From CAZSWS01 sp964610765 (GTDB taxonomy: Bacteria > Bacteroidota > Bacteroidia > Bacteroidales > Tannerellaceae): 24,997 bases of DNA. The translations under genes and the position numbers were made by a program. The stretch's first letter is position 1; every line of letters begins with the position of its first letter. Below are positions 16,784 through 24,973 of the stretch, one piece after another. The stretch is taken from contig CAZSWS010000040.1 in NCBI GenBank assembly GCA_964610765.1, positions 1 to 24,997 of the forward strand. Reading direction: 5' to 3'. The notes beneath the pieces are model-generated. The model was not told the origin of the DNA. It saw only the letters and a list, made by a program, of their open reading frames with translations, and did no database searches.

Positions 16784-18727
16784 ATGGCTTTAACAATCAT
16801 AAGTTTGATAAAACAAGTTCCTTTACCTACCGAAATGCGGATGGGTGAAGATGGATTAATGGACAGAACGAAAGCTAAATCTATTATTAATATAGATTGC
16901 CAATTCGGTCTTGAAGCAGGTTTACAGTTGAAAAAACATTATCCAGATGCACGGATGATTGTATGTTCGATGGGTCCTGGATCTTTCGAAACATCACTTA
17001 AAACAGCAATAGCTATGGGATATGATGAAGCCTATCTATTGTCTGACCGTAAACTTGGAGGTAGCGATACCTATGCAACCGGTTTATCTTTGGCTTCTAT
17101 GTTGAAATATTTGGGCTTTTCTAAAGATAAAAACAACGAATTTATCATCTTTGCCGGTCGTCAGACCAGCGATGGAGATACAGCGCACGTACCTTCGCAA
17201 GTTGCTGAAAATTTAGGTATTCCACAGGCTACTTTTGTTGAAACAGTTGAATCGGATGGCAAAGGAAATGTAGTTGCACGTCGCATTATTGAAGGTGGTT
17301 TTCAAATGCTTCAATTGCCGATGCCTTGTGTTGTATCCTTAGCTCCTACTGGTATACCTCCTCGCAAACCTTCATTAGCCGGTGCAGTAAAAGCACGCAA
17401 TTTAGAGATGAAAGTATTCAGTGCGGATGATGTGAATATTGATGTATCAAAAGTAGGAATCAGTGGGTCACCAACCATTGTAGCAGCGGTTGAAAATATT
17501 GTTAGTGAACGTCCACCGGTAATGATGGCAGAAGGTCATAACGAGATTGAACTGGTTGATAGTTTTGTTGACAATTTCAATAAAGGAGGCAATGCCCCTT
17601 TACATATCGAAAAGAAAGAAAAAAGGCAAGTAGCTAGACCTGATTTTCCCGTTGTTGATACAAGAGAAGATAATCGAGGAATCTTAACCTGGGCTGAAAT
17701 AACCAATGGAAAAGTATCGAGACCTTCGTTAGAATTATTGACTCCGGCACGTAAATTGGCGGATGAATTAGGCGATGATACAAAAATAACAACTGTACTT
17801 ATTGGAAAAAATGTAGCTCCGATGGCAGATACATTGTTTGAACATGGCACAGACGAAGTTATTTTGGTTGAGGATGCCAGATTGGAAGAATATTTAGTAC
17901 TTCCATTTTCTGAAATAATCAGGCAAATCATTGTGGAGAGAAAACCCGAGATAGCTATTTTTGCTGCTACCACAGCCGGACGAGAATTAGCACCACGTAT
18001 TGCTGTTAAGACACACAGTGGTGTTACAGCAGACTGTACAGCATTGGAAATAGGTGAATATATAGATCGTAAGAACAAACAAATCATTTATCCTATTCTG
18101 CATTCACGTCGTCCTACTTATGGAGAAAGTAAATTAGCTACTATTTTAGGATTTGTTTATCCGCAAATATCTACCGCTCGTGCCGGGACATTTGAACTTC
18201 CTAAACCGGAAAAAGGACGTAAAGGTATTTTAAACAACTACACCCCTACATTAGACGAGAAAGAATTTATCACGCAAATCATCAAAACCGAACGTGGAGA
18301 AGGTGGTTTACAAAGCTTATTTGAAGCTGATATTATTGTTTCCGGTGGTAGAGGTGCCGTAAATGATAACTTAACGTACGTAAAAGAACTGACCGAAGCA
18401 CTGAAAGAACAAGGTATTAAAGCTGAATGGGGTGCAAGTCGCGTGGTGGTGGATGAAGGAATTGCTGAATATGCCCGCCAAATAGGTCAAACCGGTAAGA
18501 CGGTGCGCCCTAAAGTATATATTGGTATTGGTATTTCCGGCGCTATTCAACATATTTCCGGTATTAAAGAATCCGGTATCATTATTGGTATTGAGCATAA
18601 TGCGAAAGCTTCTATATTTAGCCATGCCGACTTTGGTATTGTTGGCGAATATGAAGATGTGATGCCTGAACTAATTAAGAAAGTAAAAGAAGGATTTACC
18701 TTTGGAATCGAACCGGTCAAGGTTTAA
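16784..18727 (+). CDS. Fused electron transfer flavoprotein, EtfB-EtfA in one chain
   Basis: A soluble FAD-carrying electron shuttle in which the two usual subunits are one 647-residue chain. The EtfB-like part (about 1-245) has IISLIKQVPLP, GGSDTYATGLSLAS (about 92-105) and AGRQTSDGDTAHVPSQVAEN (about 124-143). A charged linker (about 245-300) leads to the EtfA-like part (about 300-647): LLTPARKLADELGD, GRELAPRIAVKTHSGVTADC, the FAD-site block SGGRGAVND, WGASRVVVDEG, QIGQTGKTVRPKVYIGIGIS and ISGAIQHISGIKES. The EtfB part looks more like the FixA/bifurcating branch than like mitochondrial EtfB, but bifurcation is not shown. After ISGAIQH the usual AIN is GIE. It lies 22 nt after ETF-QO, which it presumably reduces. 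A strong terminator hairpin follows. Confidence 0.93.
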   Translation: MALTIISLIKQVPLPTEMRMGEDGLMDRTKAKSIINIDCQFGLEAGLQLKKHYPDARMIVCSMGPGSFETSLKTAIAMGYDEAYLLSDRKLGGSDTYATGLSLASMLKYLGFSKDKNNEFIIFAGRQTSDGDTAHVPSQVAENLGIPQATFVETVESDGKGNVVARRIIEGGFQMLQLPMPCVVSLAPTGIPPRKPSLAGAVKARNLEMKVFSADDVNIDVSKVGISGSPTIVAAVENIVSERPPVMMAEGHNEIELVDSFVDNFNKGGNAPLHIEKKEKRQVARPDFPVVDTREDNRGILTWAEITNGKVSRPSLELLTPARKLADELGDDTKITTVLIGKNVAPMADTLFEHGTDEVILVEDARLEEYLVLPFSEIIRQIIVERKPEIAIFAATTAGRELAPRIAVKTHSGVTADCTALEIGEYIDRKNKQIIYPILHSRRPTYGESKLATILGFVYPQISTARAGTFELPKPEKGRKGILNNYTPTLDEKEFITQIIKTERGEGGLQSLFEADIIVSGGRGAVNDNLTYVKELTEALKEQGIKAEWGASRVVVDEGIAEYARQIGQTGKTVRPKVYIGIGISGAIQHISGIKESGIIIGIEHNAKASIFSHADFGIVGEYEDVMPELIKKVKEGFTFGIEPVKV

Positions 18728-18748
18728 TTGGAATCTCTTCTCATTGCA

Positions 18749-18789
18749 TATAAAAATAGCTGCCCAATTATTGAGCAGCTATTTTTATA
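18749..18789. terminator. Bidirectional intrinsic terminator between etfBA and pfkA
   Basis: A perfect 15-bp inverted repeat, with stems at 18749-18763 and 18775-18789 and an 11-nt loop. The stem runs TATAAAAATAGCTGC, so each direction has a GC core (AGCTGC) followed by a run of five T. It lies 22 nt after the etfBA stop and 20 nt from the pfkA stop, in a convergent gap, and can serve both. Confidence 0.88.
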
Positions 18790-18808
18790 CGTATATATCG
18801 GTAATTTC

Positions 18809-19789
18809 TTATTTGGATACTATTTTCAGAATATCCATTAATTGATAATCAATGGGTTTATTCTTCTTGGTAGCTTTAGAGAAGGGTACATAAATGATTT
18901 CGTCATTATCTACACCAATCATCACATTACGCTGATCGTCCAGTAGAGCTTCGATTGAAGCCGCTCCCATGCGTGTAGCAAGGATACGGTCTTTTGCACT
19001 GGGAGATCCACCTCGTTGAAGGTGACCAAGTATTGAAACCCTTACATCAAATTCAGGATATTCTTTTTTTACCCGTTCGGCAACGCCTATGGCTCCTCCG
19101 GTAGCTTCACCTTCAGCTACCAATACGATACTGCTGTTTTTTGATTTACGGAAACCGGTTTCAATCATTTCAGCCAGTTGGTCTTTTTCAGTGGCTATCT
19201 CAGGAATGATAGCAGCCTCTGCTCCGGATGCTATGGCGCCATCTAAGGCTAGGAAGCCGGCTTCCCGACCCATTACCTCAATAAAGAATAAGCGTTCGTG
19301 AGAAGACGCCGTATCGCGTATTTTATCGACACATTCCATGATGGTATTTAAAGCTGTATCATAGCCGATGGTTTCGTCTGTACCATACAAGTCATTATCA
19401 ATTGTTCCGGGAAGACCAACAATGGGGTAATTAAACTCTTGAGCCAAAACTCTGGCTCCGGTCAAGGTTCCGTCGCCACCAATCACCACCAGTGCATCAA
19501 TGCCTTCCTCTTTTAATTTATCATAAGCCATTTTTCGTCCTTCCGGAGTCTTAAATTCCGGACAACGTGCAGTTTTTAAAATAGTTCCTCCGCGTTGGAT
19601 TATATTGCTTACACTTTGATTCGTAAAGCTTTCTATTTCTCCTATTATCAATCCGCGATATCCGCGATAAATACCTTTAACTTGTATGTTATTAAAGATA
19701 GCAGTACGTGTGATTGCACGAATAGCCGCATTCATGCCGGGGGCATCTCCACCCGAAGTTAAAATACCAATACATTTGATTGAAGTCAT
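18809..19789 (-). CDS. pfkA: ATP-dependent 6-phosphofructokinase
   Basis: Phosphorylates fructose 6-phosphate to fructose 1,6-bisphosphate in glycolysis. It has 326 residues, close to the E. coli 320. Motifs in order: GILTSGGDAPGMNAAIRA, IYRGYRGLI, GGDGTLTGA, GLPGTIDNDLYGTDETIGYD, MGREAGFLAL, EGEATGG and ILGHLQRGGSPSAKDR. The Gly residues in GGDG and PGTIDND are those of ATP-using enzymes; PPi-using forms carry Asp and Lys there. The ATG start is 20-30 nt downstream of an exact TAnnTTTG box. It is convergent with etfBA and divergent from the MATE gene. Confidence 0.97.
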   Translation of the reverse strand: MTSIKCIGILTSGGDAPGMNAAIRAITRTAIFNNIQVKGIYRGYRGLIIGEIESFTNQSVSNIIQRGGTILKTARCPEFKTPEGRKMAYDKLKEEGIDALVVIGGDGTLTGARVLAQEFNYPIVGLPGTIDNDLYGTDETIGYDTALNTIMECVDKIRDTASSHERLFFIEVMGREAGFLALDGAIASGAEAAIIPEIATEKDQLAEMIETGFRKSKNSSIVLVAEGEATGGAIGVAERVKKEYPEFDVRVSILGHLQRGGSPSAKDRILATRMGAASIEALLDDQRNVMIGVDNDEIIYVPFSKATKKNKPIDYQLMDILKIVSK

Positions 19790-19817
19790 AATGATATTTT
19801 TAAGTTTGATTAAGTGG

Positions 19818-19825
19818 CAAATATA
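19818..19825 (-). promoter_or_regulatory. Putative -7 promoter box (TATATTTG) for pfkA
   Basis: On the minus strand TATATTTG matches TAnnTTTG exactly, with its 3' end 28 nt before the pfkA ATG. No TTTG is found at the normal -33 distance. Confidence 0.5.
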
Positions 19826-19948
19826 CCAAAAAAATGATTTATTGGCTTCATAAAAATAGTTAGGATAACTATAACGAATATTATTACCGGTCTTTTGTGA
19901 ATGAATCTGATTGTTTCTTTTTTCATCGGCCTATTCATCCTTTTATTT

Positions 19949-19956
19949 TAAGTTTG
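19949..19956 (+). promoter_or_regulatory. Putative -7 promoter box (TAAGTTTG) for the MATE gene
   Basis: TAAGTTTG matches TAnnTTTG exactly, 66 nt before the ATG at 20023. No good -33 TTTG is seen, so confidence is limited. Confidence 0.4.
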
Positions 19957-20022
19957 TAGACGTAAACTAGAAGTCTTTCAATCTTTTGCAATTCTATGTT
20001 ACCAAAAAAATGAAATAGTAGG

Positions 20023-21369
20023 ATGTATAAAGTCTATAAGAGCCATTATAAAGCATTGATTTTTTTAGGTTTACCCATTATTATCGGACAGATAGGGATG
20101 ATTGTTTTGGGTTTTGCCGATACAATCATGATTGGACATCACAGTACCATCGAGTTAGGGGCAGCCTCTTTTGTGAATAATATGTTTGCATTGGTTATTA
20201 TCTTCAGCACCGGATTTTCGTATGGTCTAACGCCGGTCATAGGTAATTTATTTGCCACTCGTCGATATGTTGAAGCCGGTCAAGCCTTGCGATCCAGCTT
20301 GCTGCTTAACTTTCTGGTAAGCTTATTATTAATCTTAGTGATGACCATTCTATACCTGAATATAGAACGCTTGGGTCAACCGGAAGAGTTGATACCCCTT
20401 ATTAAGCCTTATTACTTGGTGTTATTGGTTTCCTTAGTATTTGTGTTGATTTTTAACGGGTTTAAGCAATTCACCGATGGAATAACAGATACTAAAACAG
20501 CTATGTGGATTTTATTGGGTGGCAATGTATTGAACATTATTGGGAACTATATATTAATCAACGGAAAACTAGGATTTCCTGAGCTCGGTTTGTTTGGAGC
20601 CGGGGTGAGTACACTTTTCTCACGTATCCTGATGGTCATTGTCTTTGCATTTATTTTTCTGTATAACCGACGTTTTTCTCGCTATCGGGTAGGTTTTTTC
20701 CGTTTAGGTTGGTCCAAGCATTTTTTCAATCGACTAAATGCCTTAGGTTGGCCGATTGCCTTTCAAATGGGTATGGAAGCGGCTTCATTTAGTTTAAGTA
20801 CGGTGATGGTCGGTTGGCTGGGAACCATTGCCTTAGCCTCTCATCAGATTATGTTAACGATTTCACAGCTGACGTTTATGATGATTTATGGTATGGGAGC
20901 AGCTGTTGCAATACGTGTGAGTTATTTCAAAGGGCAGGAAGATATACTAAATGTTCGTCGTTCTGCTTATGCTGGTTTTCATTTGATACTGACATTAGGC
21001 ATTGTTTTGTCGTTCTTTATATTTTTGAGTAGAAATTACTTAGGAGCTTTATTTACAGATAGTCAGGAAGTATCGGTCATGGTTTCTGCCCTGGTTATTC
21101 CCTTTTTAATCTATCAATTTGGTGATGGTCTGCAAATTAATTTTGCCAATGCTTTGCGCGGCGTGTCAGATGTAAAAGTAGCCATGTGGATTGCATTTGT
21201 TGCTTATTTCTTGATTTCATTGCCCGTAGGTTATATTTGTGGCTTTGTTTTAAACTGGGGAATCATCGGTATATGGATGGCTTTTCCATTTGGACTGACG
21301 GTGGCGGGATTGCTGTTTTATTTCCGTTTTCGTTACAAAACGAAGCAATTTCTCCGTGATAATGCTTAG
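20023..21369 (+). CDS. MATE family efflux transporter
   Basis: A cation-coupled multidrug/toxin exporter of the inner membrane (NorM-like branch) with 448 residues and about 12 hydrophobic helices in two similar halves. The first half begins LIFLGLPIIIGQIGMIVLGF and continues DTIMIGHHSTIELGAASFVN, both typical of the family. The segment FADTIMIG and the later GWPIAFQMGMEAASFSLSTV (start of the second half, about residue 245) mark the internal duplication. Drug specificity cannot be inferred. The start ATG follows GTAGG, the only purine-rich leader noted here. It stands alone on the plus strand between pfkA (-) and ispH (-), ending 37 nt before the ispH stop. Confidence 0.93.
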   Translation: MYKVYKSHYKALIFLGLPIIIGQIGMIVLGFADTIMIGHHSTIELGAASFVNNMFALVIIFSTGFSYGLTPVIGNLFATRRYVEAGQALRSSLLLNFLVSLLLILVMTILYLNIERLGQPEELIPLIKPYYLVLLVSLVFVLIFNGFKQFTDGITDTKTAMWILLGGNVLNIIGNYILINGKLGFPELGLFGAGVSTLFSRILMVIVFAFIFLYNRRFSRYRVGFFRLGWSKHFFNRLNALGWPIAFQMGMEAASFSLSTVMVGWLGTIALASHQIMLTISQLTFMMIYGMGAAVAIRVSYFKGQEDILNVRRSAYAGFHLILTLGIVLSFFIFLSRNYLGALFTDSQEVSVMVSALVIPFLIYQFGDGLQINFANALRGVSDVKVAMWIAFVAYFLISLPVGYICGFVLNWGIIGIWMAFPFGLTVAGLLFYFRFRYKTKQFLRDNA

Positions 21370-21392
21370 ATGAAGGAAGTAGGTTGGTGTAT

Positions 21393-21413
21393 AGACTTGA
21401 GCGGCATCAGTCT
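21393..21413 (+). terminator. Possible weak terminator after the MATE gene
   Basis: AGACT-t-GA pairs with TC-AGTCT (7 bp with one bulged T) around a 6-nt loop, followed by TTATT. It overlaps the last codons of the convergent ispH gene. The stem is short and the T-run broken, so the call is tentative. Confidence 0.28.
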
Positions 21414-22276
21414 TTATTAACGGCTAAAATACGTTTAGCAACTTTTTCCATCAACCATTTGGGGGTAGAAGTTGCCCCACATACGCCGACTGTTTTTATG
21501 TCTGAAGGCAATGCGTTGGTTATTTCTTCCGGCGAAGAGATAAACACCGTGTTTGGATTGGCTTCCAAACATTGTTTGAAAAGAAGTTTGCCATTCGAGC
21601 TTTTTTGACCGGCCACAAAATAGACCAAATCATGTTTGGCAGCAAAGACTTTAATATTAGGTATTCGGTTAGCTACTTGTCTGCAAATCGTGTCGAACGA
21701 TTGAAAAATAGCGTCCTTATCCATTCGCTTTTCAATGGCTTCAATCATTTGTCGAAATCCCTCCAGCGACATGGTCGTTTGCGAAAAGAAATAGGTGTTT
21801 TTACTGTAATCCAACCGATCTAAATCTTCCGGTTTCTCGATAACAATGGCTGTTTCTTCCGTCTGCCCTACCAATCCGTTTACTTCGGCATGTCCTTGCT
21901 TGCCATAGATAACAATCTGTGTATGGTTATGCTTGGCCGACTGGTAGAGGTCATGGATGCGTTTTTGTAATTTCAAGACAACCGGACAGGTTGCATCAAT
22001 CAGTGTAATCTTATTTTTTTCAGCTAAAGCGTAGGTAGCAGGAGGTTCGCCGTGTGCACGTAAAAGGACTTTACTATTTGTTAAATCAGCCAGTTGAGCA
22101 TGGTTGATGGTGTGCATACCTTTTTGCTCCAACCGTTCAACTTCCAGACTATTGTGAACGATATCTCCCAGACAAAATAAATCCTGACTGTCGTTTAATT
22201 CTCTTTCGGCACTGTGAATGGCATTCACCACACCAAAACAAAATCCGGATCGATTGTCTATTTCTACTTGAATCAT
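21407..22276 (-). CDS. ispH: 4-hydroxy-3-methylbut-2-enyl diphosphate reductase
   Basis: The last step of the MEP isoprenoid pathway, reducing HMBPP to IPP and DMAPP with an iron-sulfur cluster. It has 289 residues and is a short form without an S1 domain. The three cluster cysteines are C13 in GFCFGVV, C97 in DATCPVV and C198 in DTICRQV, matching E. coli positions 12, 96 and 197. Substrate residues also line up: H42, H75 in AHGEPPA, H129 and E131 in GHAEVNG, and T168 in QTTMS. The ATG overlaps the cmk stop (ATGA), so translation is probably coupled to cmk. Its products would feed the polyprenyl synthase at 8578-9555. Confidence 0.97.
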   Translation of the reverse strand: MIQVEIDNRSGFCFGVVNAIHSAERELNDSQDLFCLGDIVHNSLEVERLEQKGMHTINHAQLADLTNSKVLLRAHGEPPATYALAEKNKITLIDATCPVVLKLQKRIHDLYQSAKHNHTQIVIYGKQGHAEVNGLVGQTEETAIVIEKPEDLDRLDYSKNTYFFSQTTMSLEGFRQMIEAIEKRMDKDAIFQSFDTICRQVANRIPNIKVFAAKHDLVYFVAGQKSSNGKLLFKQCLEANPNTVFISSPEEITNALPSDIKTVGVCGATSTPKWLMEKVAKRILAVNKD

Positions 22277-22965
22277 GACTGATTAACAACTGTATAAAAA
22301 TGAGTAAGCATCCATTCTTTTTGTTCGGAAAGAGTCATGTTTGAATTGTCCAGAACAATAGCATCATCCGCTTGGCGGAGCGGACTTTCAGCACGTGTCG
22401 TGTCAATACGGTCACGTTCTTCAATGTTTTTGAGTATTTCTTCGTATGAAACATTATCGCCCTTTTGTACCATCTCTTTAAATCTGCGTTGCGCACGAAT
22501 TTCGGGAGAAGCCGTAACAAAAAACTTCAGTTCAGCTTCCGGAAAGACCACCGTACCAATGTCACGACCATCCATAACAATGCCTCTCTCCTCTCCCATT
22601 AGTTGCTGGATATCTACCAAAAAACGACGTACAAATCCTAGCTTAGCAATTGGACTCACATGATTAGAAACTTCGATACCCCGAATTTCCTTTTCAATAT
22701 TTTCTCCATTGAGATACGTTTCAGACAGACCGGTAGTAGGATTTACTTGAAAAGTGATATGCATCTCTTTTAATGCCCCTTCAATAGCTGCATCATTCGT
22801 TTTGTCTTGATAAATAAGTTCGTGACGCAAACAATAAAGCGTAACCGCACGATACATCGCCCCGGTATCGATATACTTATAACCTACTTCACGAGCCAAA
22901 TCCTTGGCCATCGTACTCTTTCCACTAGACGAAAAACCATCTACAGCAACAATTATCTTTTTCAT
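22273..22965 (-). CDS. cmk: Cytidylate kinase
   Basis: Phosphorylates CMP and dCMP with ATP in pyrimidine nucleotide supply. About 230 residues from the chosen start. The P-loop is GFSSSGKST, close to the N-terminus, followed by KYIDTGAMYRAVTLYCL, MDGRDIGTVVFPEAELKFFV and RDRIDTTRAESPLRQADDAI. A longer reading from ATG 22992 adds MCRLKKIAC, but the P-loop strand normally begins at MKKIIVAVDG, so 22965 is preferred. It is the first gene of a cmk-ispH pair with a 4-nt overlap and an exact TAnnTTTG box 47-54 nt upstream. Confidence 0.96.
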   Translation of the reverse strand: MKKIIVAVDGFSSSGKSTMAKDLAREVGYKYIDTGAMYRAVTLYCLRHELIYQDKTNDAAIEGALKEMHITFQVNPTTGLSETYLNGENIEKEIRGIEVSNHVSPIAKLGFVRRFLVDIQQLMGEERGIVMDGRDIGTVVFPEAELKFFVTASPEIRAQRRFKEMVQKGDNVSYEEILKNIEERDRIDTTRAESPLRQADDAIVLDNSNMTLSEQKEWMLTHFYTVVNQS

Positions 22966-23011
22966 ACACGCTATCTTTTTCAATCTGCACACCCATTTTA
23001 ATTTGCAGTCT

Positions 23012-23019
23012 CAAAGATA
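23012..23019 (-). promoter_or_regulatory. Putative -7 promoter box (TATCTTTG) for cmk-ispH
   Basis: On the minus strand TATCTTTG matches TAnnTTTG exactly and gives a leader of about 40 nt before the cmk ATG at 22965. No clear -33 TTTG was found. Confidence 0.5.
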
Positions 23020-23217
23020 CAACAATCAACTAAATACCCACCCCCCTCTTTCAGATGGATTTATCTATAACCGTTGTGAAGATTAGGTATAATATGTTTT
23101 AAACTAGACTTGAATAAAAAAGCTCCTTGTAAAGGATAATATTCATTTTTAGAATAATTTCAATTTATCATATAGCCGATCAGTGTAATAAGGCTAAAGC
23201 TTCTATATTGACTTTGT

Positions 23218-24289
23218 CTAAGGATAAGTTTTTTTGCTTGCGTCTTTTGTGATAGTTTTGTTTTTGGCATCCATACGAAAATGGAGTTGAAAATTTCTAA
23301 ATATATCCGGTTTACCCCTAAATAAAACTGTTTCAATTTTTAGTGGTTTTAATATGCGGGCTAATTCATCTAGATAAGGTTTGTTTTTTTTATTTTCTTC
23401 TTCAACACTCTCTTTAATCCTAGAAAGTAGCTTCTCTAGTTTAGTGATTCTTTCATCTAAATATTCCATATCACTTTTATCAGTCTCCTCTAAAGGATCT
23501 TTTCTTTCTAAGTTTTTCTTCCTTTTTAGATACACATCTAAGACTTCATCTGTAATTTTCAATTCATTTTGTTTCAAACTAAGAACCGTATTAGAAAAAT
23601 TTTTCCCAATGGTGACAAGAACGCTTAAATCCCGGTTTTCTGTCATTTCCTTAGACCATCTGAAGTTTTTATTAACGATTGTATAGATTTTATCTTTAGC
23701 ACCCTCAGTATCTAGTTTTTTTCCTGTCCAAATACGAATCACATCGGGTGTACTTTCTCCGGTTAAAGCTGAATATTGGTTGATAGACTGAACAACTACT
23801 TTACTAACCGTGTATTTCACTTCCATTGATTGTATCGTTGGATAAAACCTATTAATAAAAAAGCCTAATTGTATAAAGAGGTTTTTGTTTATCCAATCTG
23901 CAAATACTTTTCCATTTTTATATTTTGTTCCAAACATGGCTTTTAAATCCGCATCTGGACTTTTACTCCCTTTCTTTCTATTTGTGTAGTTTCCATTCTC
24001 TATTTTTATTAAAAAGATGGAGTCATTTTCAATCAACCACGTTGCTCTATATCCTCGATATAGGCTTGTGTTTATATATTCTCGCAAATTAAAGGTTTTA
24101 TCTAACCATGGAATATCTTCGCTAGAAATTCCTTTTTGTGAAAAGTAGCTTTCTAAAGGGTATATAAGAACTTCATGTTGCTCATTATTAATGATAATCA
24201 AATCCTTTACTTGTTCTGTTGCATAAGCAGCTTGGATACTTATGGATAAAAAAAACAGCTGCGATGGTTATCTTTAATAGGTGTTTCAT
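23218..24289 (-). CDS. Predicted secreted protein of unknown function, signal peptide out of frame with body (1-nt shift)
   Basis: The open body runs from about 24201 to the stop at 23218 (327 residues) but begins at a TTG in mid-sequence. Upstream, an ATG at 24289 opens MKHLLKITIAAVF, and the body frame extended back reads LSISIQAAYATEQVKDLIII. Together they make a good Sec signal peptide with likely cleavage after AYA. The two frames meet at a T8 tract (A8 on the plus strand, 24248-24255), and seven T would join them. The body has RGYRATWLIENDSIFLI and KYKNGKVFADW, which I recall from unnamed Bacteroidota hypothetical proteins, then a Lys/Glu-rich helical, possibly coiled-coil stretch (about 220-280). 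Function unknown. It is divergent from another secreted protein gene. The start and frame are uncertain: sequencing error, a slippage switch or a pseudogene. Confidence 0.6.
24248..24255. repeat. Homopolymer A8 (T8 on the coding strand) at a frameshift
   Basis: Eight consecutive A on the plus strand inside the signal-peptide codons of the minus-strand gene. Dropping one base restores a continuous frame from the ATG at 24289 into the 327-residue body. Confidence 0.8.
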
Positions 24290-24427
24290 GATTGTGGGGT
24301 TTAAATCCATTAGCAAGATAGCTAATGTTCTATAATAAAAGCAATAAATGTCTACTTTATAACTGTTTGCTATCTCTATATAAATACTTATCTTACATCA
24401 GTCTATCATCCTTAAAGTCGTTGCCGT

Positions 24428-24973
24428 ATGAAACAGATCATATCTATCCTTATTGGACTACTATTTATTACAGCAGGAACTCTTCAGGCACAGAAGATAG
24501 AAGAGTTTGAAGTAAATGGAAATGTATATTGCTATTATATACGTGATTCAACGAGGAAATCAGGAAGAGTGCATCTCAAATCGAATGTTTTTAAAGATAA
24601 AAAATGTGCAGGTGCTCTTATAAAAGAAAGCATTAATTTTAATTGGAAGGATTTTGTGCAGAAAAGTGCAGAAACCTTTGGTGCTAATCGGCTTAAAGAA
24701 CTAGCTAAAGGGAGAGGAGAAATTTATATTATATTCTTTTGTGATAAAAAGGGTGTTATTCAAGAGGTGGAGTATTTACTATTGGGCTTAACTATATCAA
24801 ATAAAAAAGCAGAAACATTCTTGTCTTTTAATGAAATAGATACATTTAACACGTTTATCACCAATGAATTTAAAAAAGGAAAATATCAATTTGATTTAGA
24901 CTATCCCCAAGACCCCGAATGTCATCTCGTAGGAGTGAGTATCTATTTTGAACGTTATGCAGAGAAGGAGTAA
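24428..24973 (+). CDS. Predicted secreted or periplasmic protein of unknown function
   Basis: 181 residues. The N-terminus MKQIISILIGLLFITAGTLQ is a clear Sec signal peptide, with likely cleavage near LQA-Q or LQAQ-K. No lipobox cysteine follows the cleavage site, so it is not an obvious lipoprotein. The mature part is mixed and Lys/Glu-rich; it includes GEIYIIFFCDKKGVIQEVEY, a beta-rich stretch, and ends near SIYFERYAEKE. I do not recognise the family and assign no function. It is divergent from the frameshifted secreted protein gene, 138 nt apart, so the two may share a control region. A poor promoter match lies upstream (TTTG at 24366-24369, 19 nt, then TATCTTAC). Imperfect inverted sequence at the end of the window (24958-24997) could be its terminator but is cut off. 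Confidence 0.75.
   Translation: MKQIISILIGLLFITAGTLQAQKIEEFEVNGNVYCYYIRDSTRKSGRVHLKSNVFKDKKCAGALIKESINFNWKDFVQKSAETFGANRLKELAKGRGEIYIIFFCDKKGVIQEVEYLLLGLTISNKKAETFLSFNEIDTFNTFITNEFKKGKYQFDLDYPQDPECHLVGVSIYFERYAEKE

Noticed and set aside
17536..18087. Minus-strand open frame of 183 codons opposite etfBA
   Set aside because: It covers the conserved EtfA domain start in antisense; low-complexity Ser/Leu-rich translation with no motif.
22993..23217. Possible small gene or RNA between cmk and the unknown secreted protein gene
   Set aside because: I see only the cmk promoter box and a short C-run; no convincing open frame, start or folded RNA.
24201..24203. TTG as the start codon of the 327-residue minus-strand frame
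   Set aside because: No leader or promoter, and the sequence upstream in the same frame continues as a signal-peptide-like segment, so the real start is probably the ATG at 24289 across the homopolymer shift.
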